A DNA stretch of 64,000 nt from the NCBI RefSeq assembly GCF_047219225.1, contig NZ_CP178208.1, forward strand, positions 620,001 to 684,000. Reading direction: 5' to 3'. The translations under genes were made by a program, and so were the position numbers. The notes beneath the pieces were generated by a model. That model did no database searches and was not told where the DNA came from. It was given only the letters and a program-made list of their open reading frames with translations. This stretch comes from IMCC45349 sp047219225. GTDB lineage: Bacteria > Bacteroidota > Bacteroidia > Flavobacteriales > Flavobacteriaceae. Positions within the stretch are counted from its first letter, which is position 1. Each line of letters begins with the position of its first letter. Positions 40,533-50,088 of this stretch are shown here, one piece after another.

Positions 40533-42827
40533 ATGGAATATGATTTTTCTAAACTTAATGACAGAGAATTTGAAACTTTAGGCGCTTCAATAATAGAAAA
40601 GATTTTAACTAAAAGAGTTGAAATATTTAAGTCTGGTAGAGATGGTGGAGTTGACGGTAGATTTTGGATTGGAAAAGAAAAAGAAGGTATTATTCAATGC
40701 AAGCACTACATTTCAACACCATACACAACATTAATTTCTAAATTAAAATCTGAGGAATTAGCAAAAGTCAAAAAACTTAATCCAGCTAAATATATTTTTA
40801 TTACTTCCAAAAAATTATCTCGTCTTAACAAGCAGGAAATAAAAAAAATATTTCATCCTTTTATACTAAGTGAAGCAGATATTTATGGATATGAAGATTT
40901 AAATTCTTTCTTATCAGAGAAGGATAATCAAGGTATTGTTGAAAGAAACTATAAACTATGGGTTACTAGCACTTCTGTTTTAGACTTAATTTATAATAAT
41001 GCTATAAAAGGTAGAAGCGAGAGTACCATTAGAGAAATTGAAGAAAAAGCTTATAAATATGCTATAACAGAAAATCACAGAAAAGGATTAAAAATTCTTG
41101 AAGACAACAATGTTGTTATAATGACTGGAGAACCAGGAATAGGTAAAACTACTCTTGCTGATAACCTAGCTCTTTATTACGCAGCGAAAGGATATGAGTT
41201 TTGTGATATAGAAGAAAATATTAGTGAAGCTGAAAGTATATTTAGAGAACGAGAAAAGAAGAATATTTTATTTTACTGTGACGATTTTTTAGGAAGCAAT
41301 CTATACGATGCTATTAATAATAAAAGAGATTCGCATATTGTTAAATTTATCAATAGAGTTCGTAAGGATGATTCGAAAAAATTCATCCTCACGTCTCGTA
41401 CAACTATTTTAAATAAGGCATTTAGTTTAAGTCATAGGTTTCAAAATGGTAACATTCGTGAAAATGAGTTTTTACTAAGAGTTGAAAACTTAACTAATGT
41501 TGATAAAGCCAAAATTTTATATAACCACATTTATCATTCAAATTTAAATGACGTATATCTAGATAAGATATATCAAGATAAGAGATATAAAGTGATAATT
41601 AGACATCGCAATTTCAACCCTCGTATAATAGAATTTGTTACTGATTCTGGAAGAGTTGGTCATATCCCACCTGAAGAATATTGGAAATACATTATCAAGA
41701 GTTTAAATAATCCTGAAGACATTTGGGCTGATTATTTTCAAAACCAAACGGATGATTGTGTTAGAGCTTTAACATTTTTGACTGTTTACAATAATGGTAA
41801 AATTTCAGAAGAAGAATTAAGACGTTCTTATAACACATTTTTAAATATTCATAACGTAAATCTTGGTGACCAAACTGATAAAAGTTTTGAAGCAGTGAGA
41901 AAATTGGCTACAAAATCACTGTTAAACAGAAATCAGATTGATGAGGATAAATTTGAATATGTTTTGTTTAATCCATCCATCGCTGATTTTGTTCTTGGGT
42001 CGTATTCAGATGACAGTAATTTAATATCAAACATTATAAAATCTTTGGAGAACGAAATCTCTATAGATTATTTACAAGCTTTATCAGGACTAGGCAAAAA
42101 AATAAATAGTTCAAATCTAAAAAGGATTCAAGAAAATTTATTCGATTTCTTCTTTGAACGAAAATTAAATGAAGAAGATTGGGATTTTTTAATATTACTT
42201 TCGTTTTTAGATTCTTTCAATGAAAAAACAAATAAAAGAATTGAACGCTTTCTAAATGCCTTAATAGAAGCAGATAGTCCTAATGGCAATAGATTATGGG
42301 AACTATTAATAATTCTGACAGAATTTGAACCCCAAATAGAATTTAAAGATTTTGATTTTTTACACGACTTCATAGAAGATGTTTCAGATGAAGACTCATT
42401 GAGAGAGCTTTTTAATTTTATCGATACCTATAACATAGAAGATGAGCATATTTTATTTCAGGCTCAAACTCTTATAGAAAATTACTTAGGTAGCATTGTT
42501 GACAATAATGATTTAGATGTGGACTATTCTAAGCACATAAATGAATATTACTATCCAGAAGGTTATCCTGAATATGATATTGATTTAAATGGTATTGAAT
42601 CAGAAGTTCAAGAAAGTCTTGACTATTATTTAGATGGTTTCAATGAGTCTGTTTTAGAAAGAATTGATTTCGATATGACGAGATTTGTATCAAATCTGGA
42701 TGTAGAAAGTATGGCGACACGATTTTTTGAAAGTTATGAACCAGACTACGAACGTGATTATGATGGAGGACATTATTCAGGTTCGTCCTACGAGGATGAT
42801 ATAGATGCGATTTTTGAGCGTTCTTGA
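40533..42827 (+). CDS. Mrr-type nuclease fused to a STAND-type P-loop NTPase (candidate anti-phage protein)
   Basis: A 764-residue cytoplasmic protein. Residues 1-135 look like a restriction-endonuclease fold: SGRDGGVDGRF (Asp41) followed by GIIQCKHY (Gln55-Cys-Lys57), a PD-(D/E)xK core of the Mrr type. Next comes a NTPase with Walker A GEPGIGKTT (199-207), Walker B ILFYCDD (245-251) and LTSRT (286-290). This resembles 'novel STAND NTPase' domains, most like nSTAND3. The helical C-terminal half (about 330-764), with a very acidic tail, has no clear homology and may be the sensor. Proteins of this layout defend against phages in other bacteria. It sits alone between paired hairpin elements. 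Confidence 0.75.
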   Translation: MEYDFSKLNDREFETLGASIIEKILTKRVEIFKSGRDGGVDGRFWIGKEKEGIIQCKHYISTPYTTLISKLKSEELAKVKKLNPAKYIFITSKKLSRLNKQEIKKIFHPFILSEADIYGYEDLNSFLSEKDNQGIVERNYKLWVTSTSVLDLIYNNAIKGRSESTIREIEEKAYKYAITENHRKGLKILEDNNVVIMTGEPGIGKTTLADNLALYYAAKGYEFCDIEENISEAESIFREREKKNILFYCDDFLGSNLYDAINNKRDSHIVKFINRVRKDDSKKFILTSRTTILNKAFSLSHRFQNGNIRENEFLLRVENLTNVDKAKILYNHIYHSNLNDVYLDKIYQDKRYKVIIRHRNFNPRIIEFVTDSGRVGHIPPEEYWKYIIKSLNNPEDIWADYFQNQTDDCVRALTFLTVYNNGKISEEELRRSYNTFLNIHNVNLGDQTDKSFEAVRKLATKSLLNRNQIDEDKFEYVLFNPSIADFVLGSYSDDSNLISNIIKSLENEISIDYLQALSGLGKKINSSNLKRIQENLFDFFFERKLNEEDWDFLILLSFLDSFNEKTNKRIERFLNALIEADSPNGNRLWELLIILTEFEPQIEFKDFDFLHDFIEDVSDEDSLRELFNFIDTYNIEDEHILFQAQTLIENYLGSIVDNNDLDVDYSKHINEYYYPEGYPEYDIDLNGIESEVQESLDYYLDGFNESVLERIDFDMTRFVSNLDVESMATRFFESYEPDYERDYDGGHYSGSSYEDDIDAIFERS

Positions 42828-42864
42828 TTTTAGAAGATTAATATATTATTGAATAATAAAAACA

Positions 42865-43000
42865 GTTGCCAACAATGGCTATAAGTAATTGCTTGTTCTC
42901 GCCTACTTCTGAAATCCGCGCGGATTTTCAGTTTGGTGTGTACTTGCAAAGTTAAGTGCTAAACCACGCAACTACTCATAGCCTAGACCGTTAAACGAAC
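42865..43000 (+). repeat. Cassette-end element, right copy (best-preserved)
   Basis: Inner end GTTGCCAAC (42865-42873), left arm 42877-42892 (GGCTATAAGTAATTGC), an inner 16-bp palindrome at 42912-42927 (AAATCCGCGCGGATTT), right arm 42968-42983 (GCAACTACTCATAGCC), outer end GTTAAACGAAC (42990-43000). The arms pair at 14 of 16 positions. Both mismatches would be G-T wobbles on the bottom strand, so that strand folds better. The overall form recalls integron attC sites. Confidence 0.6.
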
Positions 43001-43140
43001 CTTTTTAAATTACACCTTTACCATCAGCAATCATTTATTATATTTTCTTAATTGTAGTCAATTTCTTAAAATATTTACTGATCCTCACTTAACTTATGAA
43101 TGTTTCTTAAATTTACATCTCAAATTAATGAAACATAAAA

Positions 43141-45108
43141 ATGAACAAAACAATAACTAGATTATCAGTTATACTATTATTAATTGCTACTCAATTTTCA
43201 AATGCTCAAGTAGTTATCAATGAATTGGATTGTGACACACCAGGAATAGATAATAAAGAGTTTATAGAACTTAAATCTGACACACCTAACTTTAATCTAG
43301 ATGGTTTTGTACTTGTTTTTTTCAATGGTTCAAATAGTGGAGCAGATAGTAGTTATTTCACCATTGATTTAGATGGATTAACTACAGATATCAATGGTCT
43401 TTTATTAATAGGAAGTGATACTGTGGCTCCTTTTCCTCAATATTTAATTGCCGCAAATGTTATTCAAAATGGCGCAGATGCAGTAGCTATATATCAAGCC
43501 AATGATTTTGATTTTCCAGAAGGTACTTTAGCCACTACAACCAACTTAATAGACGCTTTGGTTTATGATACCAGCGATTCTGATGACACAGCATTAATGG
43601 CACTTTTGGGTGTAACCGAACAAATTAATGAAGGCTCGAGTAACAACAGTAATTCTATTCAGCGTTTTGAAGATACTGGAGGAAATGTTACTTATACATC
43701 TACAACTCCAACACCAAGAGCATTAAACGATGGCAGTGGTATTGTATTTAATACATTAACCATATCTACTACCCAAACACAATATGACGAAGGCAATAGT
43801 TTTGACATTACCATTACTTCTGATGTTAATGTATCTTCAGATTATATGTTTGATATCTCACTTAATAATGGCACATTTAATAATGCTGATTATACAGGTT
43901 CAACTTCGCTAACGATTCCAAACGGTCAAAATTCAGTAACTACAACTATTACGCTTGTTGATGATGTAGATGATGAAGGTGATGAAGAATTACGTATTCA
44001 GTTTTCTAATTTACCAGCACCATTTATTCCATATAATAATGACATCATTGTAAGAGTAATTGACAATGATTTCACAATGGCTGCTTGGGGAATACCAACC
44101 AATCCAACATATGGTATTGTAGAAAGTACGCAACCTAATGGTTATTATGACAGCTTGAATGGTTTAAGTGATCAAAATTTACGTCAAGCTTTACAAGATA
44201 TTATTGCAGATCCAAATATTGTACGCGCACAAACCTATGCAGATGTGATTGATATTTTAAAAGATGCCGATCAAAATCCATTAAATAGTAATGAAGTTTG
44301 GTTGGTCTATACAGAACAAGGTCGTGCTAAATTAGATTTACAAGTGGATTCTAATAATAACGGTAAATGGAATAGAGAGCATACTTATCCAAGATCTCGT
44401 GGTGGGTTTAATAATATTGAAGAAGACGAAATTGCAAATGGCATTGATGTGTTTTGGGCAACTAAAGCTGATTCATTACGTCATGGCAACTCAGATGCGC
44501 ACGCTTTACGTGCTGCTGATGGACCAGAAAACAGTACTCGTGGCAATCAACATTATGGACAATACACAGGACCTTCAGGTAATTTAGGTAGTTTTTATGG
44601 TGATGTTGCAAGAAGTGTATTGTTTATGGAAATTCGTTATAACGGATTGGAAGTTGTAAATGGTTTTCCATCAACAACTGGACAATTAGGTGACTTAGCC
44701 ACTTTATTGGATTGGCATCGTAATGATCCTCCAGATGATTTTGAAATGAACAGAAATAACATCATTTATAATTGGCAGTTTAACCGAAATCCTTTTATTG
44801 ATGAACCCGATTTGGTAGAATACATTTGGGGAGTAAATGTTGGTGACACATGGAACGGATCTTTAAGTATAAACGACAATACTTTAGCTCAATTAAAAAT
44901 ATTTCCAAATCCAGCTACCAATAGCATCCAAATTTATGGTCTAAAACAAACTGCTAACATTGAAGTATATTCTTCAGAAGGCCGAATGGTATCTACAGCA
45001 ACTATCAACACAGATAGCAAATTGGACTTAAATATTACCAGTGGAATGTATTTTGTTAAGATTATTACAGAAAATAAATCAGTAGTCAAGAAGCTTTTGA
45101 TAAAATAG
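43141..45108 (+). CDS. Secreted endonuclease I with lamin-tail domain and T9SS sorting signal
   Basis: A 655-residue exported nuclease. The signal peptide ends near SNAQ. A lamin-tail-like domain (about 20-170, starting VVINELDCDTPG) and a Calx-beta-like domain (about 200-300) follow. The EndA/endonuclease-I catalytic part comes next, with His414 in the NREHTYPRSRGG motif and a HGNSDAHAL segment. The last 75 residues are a T9SS type A sorting domain (FPNPATNSI...GMYFVKI...KKLLIK). The protein should be secreted by the T9SS encoded in part at 9.3-16.4 kb and degrade extracellular DNA or RNA. Confidence 0.9.
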   Translation: MNKTITRLSVILLLIATQFSNAQVVINELDCDTPGIDNKEFIELKSDTPNFNLDGFVLVFFNGSNSGADSSYFTIDLDGLTTDINGLLLIGSDTVAPFPQYLIAANVIQNGADAVAIYQANDFDFPEGTLATTTNLIDALVYDTSDSDDTALMALLGVTEQINEGSSNNSNSIQRFEDTGGNVTYTSTTPTPRALNDGSGIVFNTLTISTTQTQYDEGNSFDITITSDVNVSSDYMFDISLNNGTFNNADYTGSTSLTIPNGQNSVTTTITLVDDVDDEGDEELRIQFSNLPAPFIPYNNDIIVRVIDNDFTMAAWGIPTNPTYGIVESTQPNGYYDSLNGLSDQNLRQALQDIIADPNIVRAQTYADVIDILKDADQNPLNSNEVWLVYTEQGRAKLDLQVDSNNNGKWNREHTYPRSRGGFNNIEEDEIANGIDVFWATKADSLRHGNSDAHALRAADGPENSTRGNQHYGQYTGPSGNLGSFYGDVARSVLFMEIRYNGLEVVNGFPSTTGQLGDLATLLDWHRNDPPDDFEMNRNNIIYNWQFNRNPFIDEPDLVEYIWGVNVGDTWNGSLSINDNTLAQLKIFPNPATNSIQIYGLKQTANIEVYSSEGRMVSTATINTDSKLDLNITSGMYFVKIITENKSVVKKLLIK

Positions 45109-45213
45109 AGAAAAGTAAATTAAATATTGATATCTAAAGTAAAATTCACAATATAAACATGCATCATTAATTACATAACAACTATTCAAAACTATAAACT
45201 ATAATTTAAGCTT

Positions 45214-46305
45214 TTGTCTTCAATCAATATTTCATTTTTAGAAACAGTATCTCTTTTAGCTACACTTCATTGTTTAGTTTTAAGTCTAGTGATTCTATTT
45301 TCTAAATTTTTTAGGAGTAAAAACAATAAGTATTTAGGGTTTACTTTATTAATTATAGCTATTGTTAGCACTAATAATTGGTTTTGGGATATTGGTTCCA
45401 ATCCTAAAATAATTAGCTTTCTAAATCTATTTCTTTGGCAATTTTTATATCCAACAACATTATTCATTTTCTTTTTTAAATCATCAAATAATGTTTCAAC
45501 TAATACGCAACGTTTAAGATTTTTTTATTTACCATTTATCATATTAAGTATCCTTAATATCTTTTTGTCTTTAAGTACAGTTTTTCAATTGTACAATCTA
45601 CCAGATGTTATTTCAAACTACATACCTTTATTTTATAGAACAATTAGCTTACTGTCCATTATTTTTCCTATTTATATGATGGTTCTTTCTTATAAGTATA
45701 CGCTAACTAAAAAGAACAATTTAAGTGAAAAATGGTTAAAACATCTTTTTGTTTTTCTTTCTTTACTTATATTATTTGGAGTTGTATTAGAATCATATCG
45801 ATTTGTTTATTTAGAAAAATTACCACTCACCTATTTATCGGCATTTAGTTCTATTTTTATTTATTGGCTAACCTATAAAGGAATGTATCAATTTAAATTG
45901 TCTAATGACCAATATGAAATTAGAGAAATTACAAAAAAAGAGAAAAACAAATCTTCTGTAAGTACGAATGCTAAAAGCTCGCATTTTGAAAAACTAATCT
46001 TCCTAATAGATCAAGAGAAAATACATCACAACCCAAACTTAAGTAGAGATGATGTAGCACAACATCTTGAAATTAGTAATGGATATCTTTCTCAAATTAT
46101 AAAAGAAAATACATCAGGCAGCTTTTCAGATTTTATTAGTTATCACAGAGTAAAAGATGTACAAAAAATGCTAAAAGACCCTAAGTTTGACAACTATAGT
46201 TTACTCTCTATTGGCCTAGAATGTGGGTTTAACTCCAAAACTTCATTCTACACAAATTTCAAAAAAGAAACTGGATTAACACCCAAAGTATATAAGAACA
46301 AATAG
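45214..46305 (+). CDS. Membrane-anchored AraC family transcriptional regulator
   Basis: A 363-residue protein. About six or seven membrane helices occupy residues 1-225, and a cytoplasmic AraC-type DNA-binding domain lies at the C-terminus (about 260-363), with the two HTH motifs (SRDDVAQHLEISNGYLSQII and SLLSIGLECGFNSKTSFYTN). The frame opens at TTG (45214); no ATG is near, so the start is uncertain. It probably senses a membrane or envelope signal and may control the amidohydrolase and peptidase genes that follow. Confidence 0.85.
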   Translation: MSSINISFLETVSLLATLHCLVLSLVILFSKFFRSKNNKYLGFTLLIIAIVSTNNWFWDIGSNPKIISFLNLFLWQFLYPTTLFIFFFKSSNNVSTNTQRLRFFYLPFIILSILNIFLSLSTVFQLYNLPDVISNYIPLFYRTISLLSIIFPIYMMVLSYKYTLTKKNNLSEKWLKHLFVFLSLLILFGVVLESYRFVYLEKLPLTYLSAFSSIFIYWLTYKGMYQFKLSNDQYEIREITKKEKNKSSVSTNAKSSHFEKLIFLIDQEKIHHNPNLSRDDVAQHLEISNGYLSQIIKENTSGSFSDFISYHRVKDVQKMLKDPKFDNYSLLSIGLECGFNSKTSFYTNFKKETGLTPKVYKNK

Positions 46306-46391
46306 GTTCTATTTTCTCAAGAGTATCGATTTTGGAACTCTCAAAACTACTTTGAGGACTACGTTTGCATCAAATTACTAAATCAAACAAA

Positions 46392-47705
46392 ATGCGAACA
46401 CTCAAAAGTTATCTATTCCTATTTGCTCTATTATTATACACTATTGCTATAGCTCAAACTAAAGTCATTTCGTTTGAGAATGTGAATGTAATACCAATGC
46501 ATACAGACACCATAATTACCAATCAAAGAGTAATTATAGCTAATAGTAAAATATTAAAAATTGAATCTGCTACAAAAACGACAACCAATTATATAGATAT
46601 TAAAATTCAGGCTTCTGGAAAATATCTTATTCCTGGTTTAGTAGAAACCCATTATCATCTGCAAAATGATATTGAAAACGAATTCAAACTTTTAATTGCA
46701 AACGGAATAACTTCTGCAAGAAACATGGCAGAATATGATGGTCAAGATCATATAAAAATAAGAGACCTTGCTCAAAACAATACTATTTTATCACCTCATT
46801 ATTACACCACTGGACCTTATCTAAAAAGAAATCATTTTAAAAATTTAGCTTCAGTAGATTCCATTGTTCAATACCATAAAAAAAGAGGTTACGATTACTT
46901 AAAAATTGCCGATAATTTACCAAAAGACACTTATCTAAAATTATTAGAAACAGCAAAAAAAGAAAACCTTGAAATTGTTGGTCATGGGCAACGAGAATTG
47001 CCCTTAGAATATTCCCTTAGAATTAAATCTATTGCTCATTTAGAAGAGTTCATGAATATTTTTTCAAAAGAGGAGATGAACTCTGTTGACTATCTGCAAA
47101 AAGCTGCAAAGGACATTAAAACAAGTGGTATTTATGTATCGCCTACTCTTGGCATATTTGAAATGATTAGTCGGTATGCAGACAAAAAAAAATCAGCTAA
47201 ACTGAATGCAGGTAAAAACAACAAATATCTACCAAAACAGTATTCGGATTATTGGAAGTCAAACAAAATCAAATATAGAAGTAATTCGCGATTTACAAAT
47301 AAAGCATCCTTACTAAGGCTTGAAAAAGAACTAGAATGGCAAAAGCAATTTACATTAATATTACACAAAAACGGAGTGCCATTAATGGCAGGAAGTGATA
47401 CTTATGGTTTATTTCTTCCAGGTTTTTCGCTTCATCATGAGTTGGAGTTAATACATGATTCGGGACTCTCTAACTACGAAACACTTAAAACAGCAACTGT
47501 AGTTCCAGCACGTTATTTGAATACCATTTCTCAAAGTGGAACCGTTTCTGAAGGCAAATTAGCCGATTTAGTTTTACTTGATAAAAATCCATTAGATAAT
47601 ATTAGTAATACTAGGACAGTTTCTGGAGTAATGATTAGAGGACAATGGTTTAATAGAAAAAAACTCAACAAACTGTTGTTAGATGTTGAAAATTCTAACA
47701 AGTAA
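46392..47705 (+). CDS. Secreted amidohydrolase family protein
   Basis: A 437-residue metal-dependent hydrolase. The ATG at 46392 (MRTLKSYLFLF) starts a signal peptide ending near AIAQT; the upstream TTG extension is discarded. Metal-site motifs of the amidohydrolase superfamily are visible: HxH in VETHYHLQ (His87/His89), VGHGQRE, SIAHLEEF and MAGSDTYG. The C-terminal GKLADLVLLDKNPL is the usual closing beta-sandwich. The substrate (imidazolonepropionase-like, prolidase-like or peptide) cannot be told. Confidence 0.85.
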   Translation: MRTLKSYLFLFALLLYTIAIAQTKVISFENVNVIPMHTDTIITNQRVIIANSKILKIESATKTTTNYIDIKIQASGKYLIPGLVETHYHLQNDIENEFKLLIANGITSARNMAEYDGQDHIKIRDLAQNNTILSPHYYTTGPYLKRNHFKNLASVDSIVQYHKKRGYDYLKIADNLPKDTYLKLLETAKKENLEIVGHGQRELPLEYSLRIKSIAHLEEFMNIFSKEEMNSVDYLQKAAKDIKTSGIYVSPTLGIFEMISRYADKKKSAKLNAGKNNKYLPKQYSDYWKSNKIKYRSNSRFTNKASLLRLEKELEWQKQFTLILHKNGVPLMAGSDTYGLFLPGFSLHHELELIHDSGLSNYETLKTATVVPARYLNTISQSGTVSEGKLADLVLLDKNPLDNISNTRTVSGVMIRGQWFNRKKLNKLLLDVENSNK

Positions 47706-47783
47706 AATAAATTTGAATAACTTGGTCTAAACCAACACAACAACCATTAGATATAAACAAAACCAAACATTAAGAATATAATT

Positions 47784-49025
47784 ATGATAAGATTTTTAAT
47801 TACTACTTTCTTTTTACTCATAACATTAAACACGTATTCTCAATCTATAGATTCTAGTCTTTGGATTGAAGACATTAACTATTATAAAGTCAATCTTGAA
47901 AAGCATCATATTGATTTATATAACAAAATCAGTAAGGTTGAATTTGAACAAGAATTGAAAAAGATAAAATCAAACTTGAATAAAAAAACTGATATAGATA
48001 TAATCATTGACTTAATGCGTCTAACACAAAAAATTGGTGATGGACACACAGCATTTTCCTTAAGAGGAATTGAAACTCATTTATTTCCAATTGAAGTTTA
48101 CAAAGTAGGGAAACAATGGAGAATAGTTAAAACAACTGATAAACATAAGAATCTTTTAGGCAAAGAATTGATAGCAATTGACGGCAAAACAATGAAACAA
48201 ATCGAAGATGAAGTTAGTAAAGTTGCCCAATACATTGAAAATAAACAATCAAAGACTATTAGAATAGCTCAATATGCAATGATATCAGAACTACTTTTCG
48301 GTTTACACTTAACAAAGAACAAATTAGATGCAACTTTCACATTTCTAGATCAAAACAAAAAGAAAACAGAAGTAACATTAAAAGCCATAAACAGTAAAGA
48401 CTATTATGAAAGTATTGAATTTAAAAATTTTAAAATTGTAATTCCTGAAATAGAAAAACCAATTGACTTAAAACACAATTATCTCTGGTTTAGCCCTATA
48501 AAAACCACAGAAGCAATTTATATCAAATTTGAAAGCTATCCTTCCTTTGAAGAAATGGAGAAGTTTGGAGCATCAGTTTTAAACTATATCAATAAAAATA
48601 ACAGTAAACAAATTGTAATTGATTTAAGGAATAATGGAGGTGGAGATTTTTTTGTAGGAACATTTTTAGCATACTATTTAAACTTAGCAGATAGTATTGA
48701 CTGGAAATCTGGCGTTTATGTATTAACCGATAAAGTAACTTTTTCAGCAGGAACTAGTAATGCTTCACAGTTTAGACAAATGTTAAATGCAAAAATTGTA
48801 GGAGAACCAACAGGTTCAAATCCGACAGGATATCAAGACATGGGACAGTTTAAACTCCCTAATTCAGGGATGACAGTTACATACTCAAAACGTCTTTTTA
48901 GATTTCAAGAAAAAGTAACCCAAGGCGTACAACCAGATGTATTAATTGAATATGATTGGCAAAGCTACTCTAAAGGAATAGATAATATGATGGAATGGGT
49001 AATTAATGACATAAGAAAAAAATAA
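47784..49025 (+). CDS. S41 family peptidase (C-terminal processing protease-like)
   Basis: A 413-residue exported serine peptidase. The signal peptide ends near NTYSQS. The catalytic domain carries IVIDLRNNGGGDFF and the nucleophile Ser321 in TFSAGTSNAS, with GEPTGSNPTGYQ following. There is no obvious PDZ domain, so it resembles the tail-specific/Tricorn-like secreted S41 proteins of Bacteroidota. It follows the amidohydrolase gene by 78 nt in the same direction, and the two may be co-expressed. Confidence 0.85.
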   Translation: MIRFLITTFFLLITLNTYSQSIDSSLWIEDINYYKVNLEKHHIDLYNKISKVEFEQELKKIKSNLNKKTDIDIIIDLMRLTQKIGDGHTAFSLRGIETHLFPIEVYKVGKQWRIVKTTDKHKNLLGKELIAIDGKTMKQIEDEVSKVAQYIENKQSKTIRIAQYAMISELLFGLHLTKNKLDATFTFLDQNKKKTEVTLKAINSKDYYESIEFKNFKIVIPEIEKPIDLKHNYLWFSPIKTTEAIYIKFESYPSFEEMEKFGASVLNYINKNNSKQIVIDLRNNGGGDFFVGTFLAYYLNLADSIDWKSGVYVLTDKVTFSAGTSNASQFRQMLNAKIVGEPTGSNPTGYQDMGQFKLPNSGMTVTYSKRLFRFQEKVTQGVQPDVLIEYDWQSYSKGIDNMMEWVINDIRKK

Positions 49026-49083
49026 CTGGGATTAATAAAGTGCATAATTAATTGTGGTAATAAATTACACTAAAATAATTACT

Positions 49084-49587
49084 TTAATCTTCCTCTACAC
49101 CTGTAATAGCATCAATAACATTTTTAGCTTGACTTTCTTTGCTTTTCTTTTTTATTTGACGCAATTTATCGGCATCAAAAACAGTCCAAACTCCTATTAC
49201 AAAAGACAAAGAGATTAAAACGGACACCATCCAAACGTCTCTTTGCGAACTAATTCCTGAATGATAATTATCGTATAATAACACAAAAAGCAACAAACCA
49301 ACAAACATTAATAGCACACCATTTACATTATTAAAAATCCAAAGTGCTTTAGAAACCTTTGGGAAGATATTTCCAGTAAAATTCTTTGAATATGCTTTAT
49401 AAGTTTTAGCATGAAATATAATACTTAATACACCTAACATTCCTAAAGTTAGCGGAAGAATAAAACCCAATGTATTAATAGTTGAATGACGCAAAAGCAA
49501 AACAAATACAAAAAAACCTAATCCCATTAATGTATAAATTGTGGTAAGTATTATTAATATTACTTTTAAAAACTTGCTAAAATTCAT
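49084..49587 (-). CDS. Small four-helix membrane protein, paralog 4 of a tandem family
   Basis: A 167-residue protein with about four membrane helices. It shares its layout with the three genes upstream: N-terminal KFLKVILIILT, a FHAKT motif after helix 2, an FPKVSKALWI segment before helix 3, and a C-terminal VIDAITGVEED. The function is unknown. It is last in the minus-strand array 51094 to 49084. Confidence 0.65.
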   Translation of the reverse strand: MNFSKFLKVILIILTTIYTLMGLGFFVFVLLLRHSTINTLGFILPLTLGMLGVLSIIFHAKTYKAYSKNFTGNIFPKVSKALWIFNNVNGVLLMFVGLLLFVLLYDNYHSGISSQRDVWMVSVLISLSFVIGVWTVFDADKLRQIKKKSKESQAKNVIDAITGVEED

Positions 49588-49594
49588 CTTATAA

Positions 49595-50088
49595 TTAGTT
49601 TTCTTCTATTCCAGAAATGTTATCAATATTGTTAAAGGCAGCTTTTGCTTCGGAAGCTTTTAAGTTTTTATATAAAAAATGAGCATCCAACAAAACCCAC
49701 AAAGTTAGACCTAATGGTACAGTTATAATTATTATAAATGGCCATGCATCATCAATCCCTATTGAGGATTCTAAAATTTGGTAAAACTGATAACAAAAAA
49801 CAGAGCCAATAAAAATAAACTAAAGGCAAAAACTAAATTAGCAATCCAAAAAGGTTTATCTTTTCTATAATGGGCTTTAGTAATTACATCCTTTCTATAA
49901 AAACTCAAAGTTTTTAAATGAAACACAAAACTTAAAGCACTAAATACTACTATTGCAAATGGCAATAGCATACTAATTTCAAAGTTTTTCTCTTCTTCAA
50001 CAAGCAACATAAATATTGCAAACAGTAACAACAGTGAAATACTTATTGAAACTAGCGTGAGTAATATTTTTTGAATAAATCTCAGCAT
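49595..50088 (-). pseudogene. Frameshifted paralog of the four-helix membrane protein family
   Basis: The first 105 residues read in one frame (to a stop at 49771), ending FFVISFTKF. In a second frame (49595 to about 49794) the sequence continues with the family's missing second half (helix 4 FIIIITVPLGLTLWVLLDAH and tail NNIDNISGIEEN). The join is at or near the A6 run at 49795-49800. The span is 494 nt; one extra base would give 164 residues, like the siblings, so a single-base deletion is the simplest explanation. A sequencing error cannot be excluded. Confidence 0.75.

Larger units (their letters stand above)
40331..43000 (+). mobile_element. Candidate single-gene mobile cassette carrying a nuclease-STAND NTPase
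   Basis: One complete gene (40533-42827) bracketed by an inverted hairpin element on the left (40331-40453) and a forward one on the right (42865-43000). The two share termini: outer TTCGTTTAAC / GTTAAACGAA and inner GTTGGCAAC / GTTGCCAAC. That it moved as a unit is an inference; no recombinase or transposase lies inside or next to it. Confidence 0.4.

Noticed and set aside
40374..43000. Reading the flanking elements as a standard integron cassette array
   Set aside because: The left and right elements face in opposite directions, there is one gene only, and no integron integrase is in the window. I kept the attC resemblance as a hypothesis only.
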